Of a stretch of 36,132 bases of DNA, positions 17,841 through 25,772 are shown piece after piece. Origin of the DNA: an uncultured Eubacteriales bacterium (lineage in GTDB: Bacteria > Bacillota > Clostridia > Oscillospirales > CAG-272); NCBI GenBank assembly GCA_900554225.1, contig USGH01000004.1, positions 1 to 36,132 on the forward strand, in the 5' to 3' direction. The notes under the pieces are model-generated. The model was not told where the DNA came from, searched no databases, and saw only the letters and a program-made list of their open reading frames with translations. The position numbers and the translations under genes are program-made. Each line of letters begins with the position of its first letter. The first letter of the stretch is position 1.

Positions 17841-18755
17841 TCATTTGTTCTTATCCTGTTCCCGGCGCGCATTCCGGAACTTGGAGCCGATCAGCTCTCT
17901 CCAGGTGCGTTTTGCGCGCTGTACGCCGTTTTCCGCATCTGTGATGAGATACCGCCGGAGCGCATCTGTCAGCGTTTCCTTATTGAATCCGCGTGTGAAA
18001 GCCCCCTCCAGCGCGATGGATACCACGCCCGTTTCCTCCGATACGACCACGACCACGGCATCGCTGTTTTCGCTCATACCGATGGCGGCGCGGTGACGGG
18101 TCCCGAGATCCTTAATGATGTCCGGATTCACTGAGAGCGGCAGGAGACATCCCGCGGCATAGAGACGGTTGGCACGGACGATCAATGCGCCGTCATGCAG
18201 GGGAGCCTTATTGAAAAAGATATTTTTGATGAGAAAATCCACCGGATCCGCATTGATCACGGTACCGGTCAGAATAAGATCTCCAAGTCGGGTGCCTCTT
18301 TCAAACACGATGAGCGCACCGGTTTTCGATTCGCTCATATCCATCACGGCAGAAACCACCTCGTCGATCATGTGCAGCGTTTCCTGAGAATTTTTCGCTT
18401 CTCCGATGCCACGGAAGCCCTTGATGGACTGCCCGCCCATCTTCTCCAAAAACGAACGAAGCTCCGGCTGAAACAGGATCACAAGGAGAATAATCCCGAC
18501 CTGGAAGATGTTCTGTAAAAGGAACTGCAACAGGTACATATCAAAAAGGTTGCTTGCAAGCTGAATGAGAAACACCAGAAGCACACCGAGTGCCAGCTTT
18601 CCTGCGCGCCGTTCTCTTACGAATTTGTACACACAGAAAAGGATGATCGAGACGCAGAAAATGTCGATGCAATCCTGAATCTTGATCCCCGATATGATGT
18701 GCAGTATGTCCTCCCAGCCGTTTTTGAGCCAATCCGGCAGCATTTCTATGCGCAC
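17841..18755 (-). CDS. cdaA: Membrane diadenylate cyclase CdaA
   Basis: A 304-residue enzyme that makes cyclic di-AMP from two ATP. Three N-terminal hydrophobic segments (about 32-46, 54-70, 82-96) anchor it; the DAC domain follows with the catalytic DGA (188-190, LHDGALIV) and RHR (220-222, GTRHRAAIG). Cyclic di-AMP controls potassium and osmolyte uptake and cell-wall balance. The start may be the GTG at 18755 or the ATG four codons on (MLPDWLKN); AGAAGG is close to the former and AGG is 11 bases from the latter. A consensus promoter lies just upstream, so this gene begins a transcript that includes cdaR and the FAD dehydrogenase. Confidence 0.95.
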   Translation of the reverse strand: MRIEMLPDWLKNGWEDILHIISGIKIQDCIDIFCVSIILFCVYKFVRERRAGKLALGVLLVFLIQLASNLFDMYLLQFLLQNIFQVGIILLVILFQPELRSFLEKMGGQSIKGFRGIGEAKNSQETLHMIDEVVSAVMDMSESKTGALIVFERGTRLGDLILTGTVINADPVDFLIKNIFFNKAPLHDGALIVRANRLYAAGCLLPLSVNPDIIKDLGTRHRAAIGMSENSDAVVVVVSEETGVVSIALEGAFTRGFNKETLTDALRRYLITDAENGVQRAKRTWRELIGSKFRNARREQDKNK

Positions 18756-18783
18756 CTGCCCTTCTCACGTAGTCTATTGTAGT

Positions 18784-18812
18784 ATTATAGCATACCTGCG
18801 CCGTTTTTTCAA
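18784..18812 (-). promoter_or_regulatory. Sigma-A promoter of cdaA-cdaR
   Basis: On the minus strand TTGAAA (18812-18807), a 17-base spacer and a perfect TATAAT (18789-18784), with TG one base before the -10 (extended -10). About 29 bases separate it from the cdaA start. Confidence 0.85.
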
Positions 18813-18895
18813 ATCTTTCTTTGGAATTTTCAGTGTAATCCCGTAAATTTTTTGTTTTTACCCGATACGCCATACCTCTATCGCGGAAAAATTTC

Positions 18896-18932
18896 TATTC
18901 TCGGACGAATGCGCCAAAGCCGCGAGAGAATA
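18896..18932. repeat. Inverted repeat in the cdaA/ATPase divergent region
   Basis: TATTCTCGG (18896-18904) pairs with CCG...GAGAATA (18920-18932) with a 3-base bulge and a 15-base loop. It lies between the two divergent promoters. It is not followed by a clean T tract on the minus strand, so it could be an operator or an RNA structure; no protein is assigned. Confidence 0.4.
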
Positions 18933-18958
18933 AATATACAAAATCTACGTTTTTCCTC

Positions 18959-18987
18959 TTTTCTTTTTTCGGGATGTGTGCTATAAT
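18959..18987 (+). promoter_or_regulatory. Extended -10 promoter of the ATPase/oxidoreductase operon
   Basis: TATAAT at 18982-18987 with TG at 18979-18980 (extended -10). The -35 position, TTTTCT at 18959-18964, is poor. The ATG at 19018 is 30 bases downstream, with GGAGG in between (19006-19010). Confidence 0.6.
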
Positions 18988-19017
18988 ACAGAGTAAGACA
19001 GAATCGGAGGTGAAAAA

Positions 19018-19731
19018 ATGGAATATTCCGGAAATCCGCGTCCGATGCCGATCCATATCGTGTGTGGGCATTATGGCAGCGGAAAAACGAATGTCGCCGT
19101 GAATCTCGCCATCGCAGAGAAAAAAAAGCACCCGGACAGAACGGTCGCACTGGCAGATCTCGATATCGTCAATCCCTATTTCCGTTCTGCGGATGCCGCT
19201 TCTCTGCTGCGCAGTCACGGTGTTCATCCGCTGGTCCCGCCGCTTGCCAACAGCAATGTGGATATCCCCTCGATGCCGCCGGAGCTGACATCCTACTTCG
19301 GAATCGATGCAAAGGGGGAAAAAACCGTCTATATTGACGTTGGCGGAGACGATGGTGCCGTGGTACTCGGGATGTATGCCGCCCAGATCGCTGCAATGCC
19401 CTACGAAATGCTCTACGTCGTCAGTATGTACCGCCCGCTGACCGCCGATCCCGCAGATGCCGCCTGTCTGATGCGCGAGATCGAATCGCTGTCCCATCTG
19501 CGCTGTACAGGGATCGTCAACAACTCCTCCATCGGAGAAGAAACGACGGTATCGGACGTGACGGATTCCGTTCTCTGGGCAAGGGAATGCGCTGAAAAAT
19601 GCGCCCTGCCGCTGGTCTGCCACACGTACCGGGCAGATCTGTTGCCGGATCTCGCACCGCATTTTGCCAAAAACGGCTATGGTGACGAGGTGCTGCTCCC
19701 GCTGCAAAACGCGACAAAACGGCTGTTTTAA
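19018..19731 (+). CDS. MinD/ParA-like P-loop ATPase
   Basis: A 237-residue SIMIBI-class P-loop protein: GHYGSGKT (17-24) is the Walker A, and LADLDIVNPYFRSADA (around 46-61) holds the switch I region that follows the ADLD strand, as in MinD/Mrp-type proteins. VYIDVGGDDGA gives the Walker B/switch II. The GSGKT loop lacks the deviant second lysine of classical ParA. It is first in an operon with a ferredoxin and three 2-oxoacid oxidoreductase subunits, 51 bases before the ferredoxin. A role in assembly or control of that iron-sulfur enzyme would fit (Mrp-type ATPases carry iron-sulfur clusters), but this is inference. The GGAGG site 7 bases upstream supports the start. Confidence 0.8.
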   Translation: MEYSGNPRPMPIHIVCGHYGSGKTNVAVNLAIAEKKKHPDRTVALADLDIVNPYFRSADAASLLRSHGVHPLVPPLANSNVDIPSMPPELTSYFGIDAKGEKTVYIDVGGDDGAVVLGMYAAQIAAMPYEMLYVVSMYRPLTADPADAACLMREIESLSHLRCTGIVNNSSIGEETTVSDVTDSVLWARECAEKCALPLVCHTYRADLLPDLAPHFAKNGYGDEVLLPLQNATKRLF

Positions 19732-19782
19732 CATTCCGGTGCGTCGCCTGAATTCATAAATACTCAACACAAGGAGGTTTTC

Positions 19783-19992
19783 ATGAATAAAGTTACATTT
19801 CGTGCAGATCGCTGCAAGGGCTGCGGTCTGTGTGTGGACGTATGTCCGAAGAAGATCCTGGAGCTTGCCCACGACGTTCTGAACGCCAAAGGATACCATC
19901 CGGCGCGCATGACCGATCAGGCAAAGTGCATCGGCTGTGCCATGTGCGCGATGATGTGTCCGGACTGCGTCATCAAGGTGGAGAAAGAATAA
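19783..19992 (+). CDS. 2[4Fe-4S] ferredoxin subunit (delta) of 2-oxoacid:ferredoxin oxidoreductase
   Basis: A 69-residue protein with two complete cluster motifs: C11, C14, C17, C21 (CKGCGLCVDVCPKK) and C49, C52, C55, C59 (CIGCAMCAMMCPDC). It is the electron-accepting small subunit that passes electrons from the thiamine enzyme to a soluble ferredoxin. An AAGGAGG site precedes the ATG, and the next gene starts 11 bases after its stop. The order delta-alpha-beta-gamma is the usual clostridial VOR/KOR layout. Confidence 0.93.
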   Translation: MNKVTFRADRCKGCGLCVDVCPKKILELAHDVLNAKGYHPARMTDQAKCIGCAMCAMMCPDCVIKVEKE

Positions 19993-20003
19993 GAGGTGGA
20001 AGT

Positions 20004-21065
20004 ATGGCAAAAAAGGTTTTGATGAAGGGAAACGAGGCAATCGCAGAAGCGGCGATCCAGGCCGGCTGTCTGTACTTCTTCGGGTATCCCATTACTCCGC
20101 AGACGGAAATCGCGGAATACATGGCAAAGCGGCTGCCGAAGGTCGGCGGACTCTGCTTACAGGCGGAATCCGAGGTCGCGGCGATCAATATGACAATGGG
20201 TGCCGCTGCTGGTGGTACACGTGCGATGACATCCAGCTCATCTCCCGGAATCGCGCTGAAAAGTGAAGGAATCTCCTACATTGCCGGATGTGATCTGCCC
20301 TGTCTGATCGTCAACGTACAGCGCGGCGGTCCCGGACTTGGCGGCATTCAGCCCTCGCAGTCCGATTACTATCAGGCAACGCGCGGTGTGGGTCACGGCG
20401 ATCTGCGGCTGCTCGTTTTAGCCCCCTCGTCCGTACAGGAAATGGCTTCTCTGACCGCTACGGCGTTTGATCTTGCCGATATTTACCGGATGCCTGCGAT
20501 GCTCCTCGCGGACGGTGCGCTCGGTCAGATGATGGAACCGGTCGATTTCTCCGCATTTGAAAAGCACGAAATCCCGGAAAAGCCGTGGGCGACGGTTGGG
20601 CACAAAATGGCGCGCGAACACAACATCGTAAATTCCCTCTTTATCGATCCGCAGGTGCTGGAGGATTCCGTGCGTGCGCGGTACAAGCGGTACGACATGG
20701 TGGAAGAAAAGGAAGTGCGGTATGAGGAATTCTGCACCGACGACGCAGACATCGTATTGGTGGCATTCGGCATTACGGCGCGTATCTGCAAATCCGCTGT
20801 GACCGCCGCACGTGAAAAAGGCATCAAGGCGGGACTGCTCCGTCCGATCACCCTGTGGCCGTTCCCGAAAAAGCCGATTGCCGCTGTCGCCGATCACGCC
20901 AAAGCACTGCTCTCTGTCGAAATGTCGATGGGGCAGATGGTGGACGACGTGCGGCTGGCTGTCAACGGAAAAAAGCCGGTCTACTTCTACGGCAGAACGG
21001 GCGGCATGATTCCGTCGGTGGAGGAAGTGACTGCGGAAATCGAAAAGCTTGCCGCGGCGTTATAA
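20004..21065 (+). CDS. vorB: 2-oxoacid:ferredoxin oxidoreductase alpha subunit (VorB/KorA-like)
   Basis: A 353-residue subunit starting MAKKVLMKGNEAIAEAA. It carries the pyrimidine-binding domain (GYPITPQTE, 27-35; TSSSSPGIALKSEGI) and the C-terminal transketolase-like domain with LLRPITLWPFP. The complex oxidatively decarboxylates a 2-oxoacid (branched-chain 2-oxoacid or 2-oxoglutarate) to the acyl-CoA, reducing ferredoxin. Sequence alone does not fix the substrate; clostridial relatives are usually named VorB. The ATG at 20004 has AGAGGTGG upstream; an earlier in-frame start lies inside the ferredoxin gene and has no support. Confidence 0.92.
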   Translation: MAKKVLMKGNEAIAEAAIQAGCLYFFGYPITPQTEIAEYMAKRLPKVGGLCLQAESEVAAINMTMGAAAGGTRAMTSSSSPGIALKSEGISYIAGCDLPCLIVNVQRGGPGLGGIQPSQSDYYQATRGVGHGDLRLLVLAPSSVQEMASLTATAFDLADIYRMPAMLLADGALGQMMEPVDFSAFEKHEIPEKPWATVGHKMAREHNIVNSLFIDPQVLEDSVRARYKRYDMVEEKEVRYEEFCTDDADIVLVAFGITARICKSAVTAAREKGIKAGLLRPITLWPFPKKPIAAVADHAKALLSVEMSMGQMVDDVRLAVNGKKPVYFYGRTGGMIPSVEEVTAEIEKLAAAL

Positions 21066-21092
21066 TCGATAGGAAAGGACGAGAAACAGAAT

Positions 21093-21851
21093 ATGAAAAC
21101 CGTATTTGACAGACCGCACGCTCTCTGTGACGTACCGCTGCACTACTGTCCCGGCTGTACCCATGGGATCGTACACCGGCTCGTAGCGGAGGTCATCGAC
21201 GAGTTGGGCATCGAAGGCAATACCGTCGGCGTTGCTCCCGTAGGCTGCTCCGTATTCGCCTACAACTATTTTAACTGTGACATGATCGAGGCGGCGCACG
21301 GCAGAGCTCCGGCAGTGGCGACCGGTATGAAGCGCACCCATCCGGACACCGTAGTCTTTACCTATCAGGGCGACGGCGACCTTGCGGCAATCGGCACGGC
21401 GGAAACCGTTCATGCGGCGACCCGTGGGGAAAACATCACGATCATCTTTATCAACAACGCCATCTACGGCATGACCGGCGGTCAGATGGCACCGACTACC
21501 CTGCCCGGTCAGGTGACGACAACCTCTCCGTACGGCAGAGACCGCAAGATCCAGGGCAACCCGATCCGCGTGTGTGAAATGCTCTCCACGCTTGACGGTA
21601 CGGCTCTGGCGGCGCGTGTTTCCGTGGACAATCCGAAAGCGATCATGAACGCAAAGAAGATGATCCGCAAGGCATTTGACAATCAGCTCGCCGGACGCGG
21701 CTTCTCCATTGTAGAGGTGTTGTCTACCTGTCCGACCAACTGGGGTATGACACCCCGCGATGCGCTCCAGTGGCTGCGAGACAATATGATCCCGTATTAT
21801 CCGCTGGGTGTATATAAGGATACATCCGCTGTGGAAAAGGAGGCAGAATGA
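21093..21851 (+). CDS. vorA: 2-oxoacid:ferredoxin oxidoreductase beta subunit (TPP-binding)
   Basis: A 252-residue subunit that binds thiamine diphosphate: GDGDLAAIG starts at residue 93 and an NN pair stands at 121-122, together the TPP/Mg motif. The N-terminal HYCPGCTHG (17-25) is the conserved CxGC region of KorB/VorA proteins. It forms the active site together with the alpha subunit. The ribosome site is AGGAAAGGA, about 20 bases upstream, so initiation may lean on coupling from vorB, 27 bases earlier. Confidence 0.93.
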   Translation: MKTVFDRPHALCDVPLHYCPGCTHGIVHRLVAEVIDELGIEGNTVGVAPVGCSVFAYNYFNCDMIEAAHGRAPAVATGMKRTHPDTVVFTYQGDGDLAAIGTAETVHAATRGENITIIFINNAIYGMTGGQMAPTTLPGQVTTTSPYGRDRKIQGNPIRVCEMLSTLDGTALAARVSVDNPKAIMNAKKMIRKAFDNQLAGRGFSIVEVLSTCPTNWGMTPRDALQWLRDNMIPYYPLGVYKDTSAVEKEAE

Positions 21852-22381
21852 TGACTGTACGTATGATTTTTGCAGGCTCCGGCGGTCAGGGAATCCAGTT
21901 CTCCGGCAAACAAATGGCAAAAAGCGGTATGTATGCCGGGTATCAGGTAACGTTTCTGCCCTCCTATGGTCCGGAAATGCGCGGCGGTACCTCCAACTGC
22001 ACCGTTGTGATCTCGGACACGGAAATCGGCTCCCCGAGCGTCACCACACCGGACATCGCTGTTGTGATGAACAAGCCGTCGTTTGAAAAATTCGAACCGC
22101 GCGTAGCTCCCGGCGGAAAGCTCTTTGTGGATTCCACGCTGGTCGATCTTGTTTCCGCGCGGGATGACATCACCGTGATCGCCCTGCCGGCTACCGATAT
22201 GGCAGAGGAAAACGGACTTGTTGGGTTCGCAAACGTGATCCTCATGGGCAAGATCATTCGCGAAACGGGACTGTTTACCTACGACGATTTTGTGTCGTAT
22301 CTGGTCGGCAGCATCCCGCCCGCGAAGGAAGCACTGATCGAAAAGAACAAAAAAGCCCTTTCTCTCGGCTACAACGCGTAA
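21848..22381 (+). CDS. vorC: 2-oxoacid:ferredoxin oxidoreductase gamma subunit
   Basis: A 177-residue gamma subunit (PorG/KorC fold): [16 protein letters not shown] near the start is the family signature, followed by [14 protein letters not shown]. It binds the coenzyme A end of the reaction. The ATG at 21848 overlaps the stop of the beta gene (ATGATGA); the second ATG (21851) is equally possible. It ends the operon: a terminator lies 22 bases after the stop. Confidence 0.93.
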   Translation: MMTVRMIFAGSGGQGIQFSGKQMAKSGMYAGYQVTFLPSYGPEMRGGTSNCTVVISDTEIGSPSVTTPDIAVVMNKPSFEKFEPRVAPGGKLFVDSTLVDLVSARDDITVIALPATDMAEENGLVGFANVILMGKIIRETGLFTYDDFVSYLVGSIPPAKEALIEKNKKALSLGYNA

Positions 22382-22402
22382 AGAAAACTCTACATTTTTG
22401 AA

Positions 22403-22439
22403 GACGGATGACTGTTTACGGCAGTTGTCCGTCTTTTTT
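22403..22439 (+). terminator. Rho-independent terminator of the oxidoreductase operon
   Basis: GACGGA...ACTG pairs with CAGT...TCCGTC (22403-22433) around a small loop, followed by six T. Confidence 0.85.
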
Positions 22440-22573
22440 GCTTTTTTCCATTGTGTCTCGTGCGCCGCTATGGTGACACGCCTCTATTGCGAAATATTGC
22501 TTGACATAATGTTGACCGCAGTGGCAAGACTATTACACAGCAAGGCAAACAAAACGAATTGGGGTATTCTGGT

Positions 22574-23617
22574 ATGAAAAAACTATTGCAAACGCGCCGC
22601 TCCCACGCGATATTGTGTGCGGTCGTGTGCGTACTTGTGGCGTTTTCTCTGGCAATCGGTATTGCGGCTGGGAATATTGTGTATCCGGGCGGGATGCCGT
22701 TTGGCGTCAAATTCTCCTGCGACGGACTGATGATTGTAGGATTTTCGGAAATGGAGGACATTGCGGGTTCGGGTGCTTCTGGCTGCAAAAATCCCGCATA
22801 CGATGCCGGACTCCGACTGAATGACATGATCCTCGCCATCGACGATGTACCTGTACGGACCGCAGAGGATTTCTCGGCGATACTGGGTCAAAAAAAGGGG
22901 AGCATATCCATTCGATACCGGCGGGACGGGCAGGAAGGGATCGTCACACTGACACCGATATATTCAGAAGCGGAGCAAAAATACAAAACGGGGATGTGGG
23001 TACGCGATACGACTGCGGGGATCGGTACGGTGACGTTTCTTCTGCCGGACAGCGGGGTGTTTGCAGGACTCGGGCACGGGATCTGCGATCAGACGACAGG
23101 CAAACTCCTTCCGATGCGGCGCGGCAGTACGATGCAGGTGGTGATCTCCGGCATATCCCGCGGCAAAAGCGGCCGTCCCGGGGAACTGATCGGGTATTTT
23201 TCCGGAGAAACCTCCGGGGTACTGCTCGGCAACACGAACGCCGGGGTCTATGGGATCCTCGATGCCGTACCGCGTGAGAAGATCCCGGAGGACAAGCTGG
23301 AGCTGGCGGATCGCTCGGAGGTACAGGAGGGAGACGCGTATATCTGGTGTACGCTCGACAATGGAAAACCCTGCCGATACGCGATCTCCATTGGCTCTCT
23401 GCACACGGACAATCCCGACTGTTTCTCGATCACCGTGGCGGATCCAGCACTCATCGCAAAAACCGGCGGCATTGTGCAGGGGATGAGCGGCAGCCCAATC
23501 GTCCAAAACGGGAAGCTCGTGGGAGCCGTCACCCATGTTCTCGTCGGCAATCCCTGCGAAGGCTACGGGATCTATATCGACAGTATGTGTAGGAATATGC
23601 CCGCTTTATTCTCCTGA
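22574..23617 (+). CDS. spoIVB: SpoIVB serine peptidase
   Basis: A 347-residue exported protease with an N-terminal transmembrane segment (about 12-33), a PDZ domain (about 45-130; AYDAGLRLNDMILAIDDVPV) and the SpoIVB peptidase S55 domain. The triad can be placed: His168 (GLGHGICD), Asp290 (TVADPALI) and Ser305 (GMSGSPIVQNGKLVGAVTHV), with the same 15-residue Asp-Ser spacing as B. subtilis SpoIVB. It is made in the forespore, secreted across the inner forespore membrane and triggers cleavage of pro-sigma-K. The ATG at 22574 is preferred over a TTG five codons upstream; neither has a strong ribosome site. The usual neighbours recN and spo0A are absent; instead sigG follows. Confidence 0.93.
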   Translation: MKKLLQTRRSHAILCAVVCVLVAFSLAIGIAAGNIVYPGGMPFGVKFSCDGLMIVGFSEMEDIAGSGASGCKNPAYDAGLRLNDMILAIDDVPVRTAEDFSAILGQKKGSISIRYRRDGQEGIVTLTPIYSEAEQKYKTGMWVRDTTAGIGTVTFLLPDSGVFAGLGHGICDQTTGKLLPMRRGSTMQVVISGISRGKSGRPGELIGYFSGETSGVLLGNTNAGVYGILDAVPREKIPEDKLELADRSEVQEGDAYIWCTLDNGKPCRYAISIGSLHTDNPDCFSITVADPALIAKTGGIVQGMSGSPIVQNGKLVGAVTHVLVGNPCEGYGIYIDSMCRNMPALFS

Positions 23618-23717
23618 CCGCACGGCTCCATGGATCTGCCGACAAAACCGCCGGGGATCGCTTGGGGCCGTTTTTACGTTGTTCTCCGCTTTCCAACATT
23701 TGCCCTACCCGCCGGTG

Positions 23718-23748
23718 GATATATTTTCATCCGGATCGGGCAATACTT
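23718..23748 (+). promoter_or_regulatory. Candidate sigma-F (forespore) promoter of sigG
   Basis: GGCAATACTT (23739-23748) matches the sigma-F -10 consensus GGNRANANTW at every defined position. GATATA (23718-23723), 15 bases upstream, is an approximate -35 (consensus GYWTA). It lies 83 bases before the sigG start. B. subtilis spoIIIG is known to be transcribed by sigma-F. Confidence 0.6.
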
Positions 23749-23830
23749 TCTGTACAGAGAAAACCCACGGCGCGGAAACGGATGCTTCTCTTCCGTCCAG
23801 CCGCCCGTGCATCCGAAAAGGTAGAAAACG

Positions 23831-24604
23831 ATGTACTATAACAAAGTGGAGATCTGCGGAGTCAATACGGCGAATCTGCCTACACTGACCTCTGCCGAGA
23901 AAAAGGTACTTTTGGGAAAGGTCAAGCAAGGCGATATGGGCGCACGGGAACGGCTCATCGACGGAAATCTGCGGCTGGTGCTGTCGATCATTCAGCGGTT
24001 CACGAACCGGCGCGAGAATCTGGACGATCTTTTCCAGGTCGGCTGCATCGGGCTGATCAAGGCGGTGGACAATTTCAATACCGATATGGAGGTGGAATTT
24101 TCCACGTATGCAGTCCCTATGATCATTGGTGAGGTACGGCGGTATCTGCGCGACAACAACAGCATCCGGGTAAGCCGCTCTGTCCGGGATCTCGCCTATC
24201 GCGCTCTGCAAGCAAAGGAACAGCTGTCCCGGGAAATGGACACGGAACCGTCTGTGGAAAAGATCGCGGAGGCACTCGGAGTGAAAACAGAGGCGGTATC
24301 CCGTGCGCTGGAGGCAATCGCGCTGCCCGTTTCCCTCTACGAAACGGTATTCAACGACGGCGGCGATTCCATATACGTCATGGACCAGATCAGTGACGAA
24401 TCCGCCTCGGATGAGCTGTGGCTGGAGGATATCGCGCTGCAAGAGGCGATCGGAAAGCTGAACGAGCGGGAAAAGAGGATCATCGAGATGCGGTACTACA
24501 AGGGAAAGACCCAGATGGAGATCGCGCAGGAAATCGGGATCTCGCAGGCGCAGGTCTCCCGACTCGAAAAGGGTGCGTTCGACCAGATTCGTCGACAAAT
24601 GTAG
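23831..24604 (+). CDS. sigG: RNA polymerase sporulation sigma factor sigma-G
   Basis: A 257-residue sigma-70-family factor. The N-terminal NKVEICGVNT is diagnostic of sigma-G. Region 2 (GNLRLVLSIIQRF; DLFQVGCIGLIKAVDNF) binds core polymerase and the -10, region 3 follows (SREMDTEPSVEKIAEALGV), and region 4 is a helix-turn-helix near the end (TQMEIAQEIGISQAQVSRLE). Sigma-G drives late forespore genes after engulfment, including spoIVB. It is normally next to sigE; here it stands alone behind spoIVB. The ATG has an AAAAGG site 9 bases upstream. The stop is TAG at the normal family length, which shows that TAG is read as stop in this genome. Confidence 0.96.
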   Translation: MYYNKVEICGVNTANLPTLTSAEKKVLLGKVKQGDMGARERLIDGNLRLVLSIIQRFTNRRENLDDLFQVGCIGLIKAVDNFNTDMEVEFSTYAVPMIIGEVRRYLRDNNSIRVSRSVRDLAYRALQAKEQLSREMDTEPSVEKIAEALGVKTEAVSRALEAIALPVSLYETVFNDGGDSIYVMDQISDESASDELWLEDIALQEAIGKLNEREKRIIEMRYYKGKTQMEIAQEIGISQAQVSRLEKGAFDQIRRQM

Positions 24605-24743
24605 TTTTGTTTTCGTGATATTGATTTTTACATTATGTGGCTTTTTGTCTTTATGACCACAATTTCTCTGTTTTGATTCTCCAATTTCAGTGTGCCAATC
24701 CGGTCTTTCACGCCCATATTGTGAATATTTTTCAAACTACCTG

Positions 24744-24772
24744 TTGACAAAGTCGGATGTGTGTGGTATAAT
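24744..24772 (+). promoter_or_regulatory. Consensus sigma-A promoter of the CBM9-like protein gene
   Basis: TTGACA (24744-24749), exactly 17 bases, TATAAT (24767-24772): a perfect housekeeping promoter, about 65 bases before the ATG. Strong expression is expected. Confidence 0.92.
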
Positions 24773-24836
24773 ACGTTTAGAGAATGTGGACAATCCATCA
24801 TCTCGAAAAAAATTTATCTTTGTGAGGTACAAAACT

Positions 24837-25643
24837 ATGAAGAAGCTTCTCAGCATCCTCCTCGCCACTCTTGTTGTGGTCTCCCTCGCAGTTTCCGCCT
24901 CTGCCGCTTTCGACCGCAGCTACACTGCGCCGAAGGGCACCCCGACTCTCGACGGCACCGTTGACGCTATCTGGGACAACGCAGAATGGACCAACGTGGA
25001 CAAGCCGTTCGATGGCTCCACCGACACCGATTCCACGCTGAAGGTCAAGCTGCTGTGGGACGATGAGCATCTGTACTTCCTCGCTGAGGTGTACGACAAG
25101 GTCATCAACGTGGAAAACGACATTGTCGAGATCTACTGGGACCTCAACAACGATAAGGATACCTCCTACGGCGATGACGACATGCAGACCCGCTTCAAGG
25201 TTGCAAACGGCGAAGTCGTACAGGATTCCGGTGCCAACTGCCAGAACGACGCGGAATGCGTTTCCGTTTCTCTCGGCGGCGACAAGTATCTCCTCGAAGG
25301 CGCGCTGACCTGGACGCAGGAAGTCAAGGAAGGTCAGGTTATGGGTCTTGAGTTCATGTACAATGAAGGCGACTCCACCAATGACTTCACCGAAGCATAT
25401 CGTTGGAATGTTGACACCGCGAACGGTGACGGCGCTCCGTACGCTGACACCTCCGCTTTCGGTACGCTGACCCTCGGTGCCGCTCCTGTTGTGGAAACCG
25501 AAGCTCCTGTTGTAGAAACCGTTGCTGAAACTACCGCTACCGAGACTGTTGCAGCGCCGAAGACCTTTGACGCAGGCATCATCGCTGCTGTTCTCGCAGT
25601 TGTTTCCGGTGCAGGCTACATGATCTCCAAGAAGTCCAAGTAA
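24837..25643 (+). CDS. Secreted CBM9-like carbohydrate-binding surface protein
   Basis: A 268-residue exported protein. Residues 1-23 are a signal peptide (MKKLLSILLATLVVVSLAV, cut near ASA). The mature part is one family-9-like carbohydrate-binding module: TPTLDGTVDAIWDNAEW, then KLLWDDEHLYFLAEVYD. A Val/Glu/Thr linker with repeats (APVVETEAPVVET) follows. The end is APKTFDAG (240-247), a hydrophobic helix (about 247-263) and SKKSK, the layout of a sortase signal but with PKTFD where LPKTG would stand. There is no catalytic domain. Codon use is strongly biased (GAC, GGC, CTC, GCT), unlike its neighbours, as in abundant proteins. It is monocistronic, between a consensus promoter and a terminator. 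The ATG has GAGG 9 bases upstream. Confidence 0.85.
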   Translation: MKKLLSILLATLVVVSLAVSASAAFDRSYTAPKGTPTLDGTVDAIWDNAEWTNVDKPFDGSTDTDSTLKVKLLWDDEHLYFLAEVYDKVINVENDIVEIYWDLNNDKDTSYGDDDMQTRFKVANGEVVQDSGANCQNDAECVSVSLGGDKYLLEGALTWTQEVKEGQVMGLEFMYNEGDSTNDFTEAYRWNVDTANGDGAPYADTSAFGTLTLGAAPVVETEAPVVETVAETTATETVAAPKTFDAGIIAAVLAVVSGAGYMISKKSK

Positions 25644-25676
25644 TTCCCCACATACAAAATAAGCTGTATGAAAATT

Positions 25677-25713
25677 GCCCGTCTGATCGTTCTTTGGTCA
25701 GGCGGGCTTTTTT
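25677..25713. terminator. Rho-independent terminator after the CBM9-like gene
   Basis: GCCCGTCTGATC pairs with GGTCAGGCGGGC around a short loop, followed by six T on the plus strand. The acetyltransferase gene converges from the other side, so the hairpin may serve both. Confidence 0.85.
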
Positions 25714-25772
25714 GTGTGTCTCTTTATCGTTTCTGCGCACTGCCTTTATGATTTGCGATCCGATCCTTCCGT

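Noticed and set aside
22490..22560. TTGACA at about 22501 as a sigma-A promoter for spoIVB
   Set aside because: No acceptable -10 occurs 16-18 bases downstream; a sigma-G-like CATAATG nearby also lacks a fitting -35.
24630..24665. Terminator after sigG (TGTGG...CCACA)
   Set aside because: The stem is only five pairs with a 16-base loop and no proper T tract.
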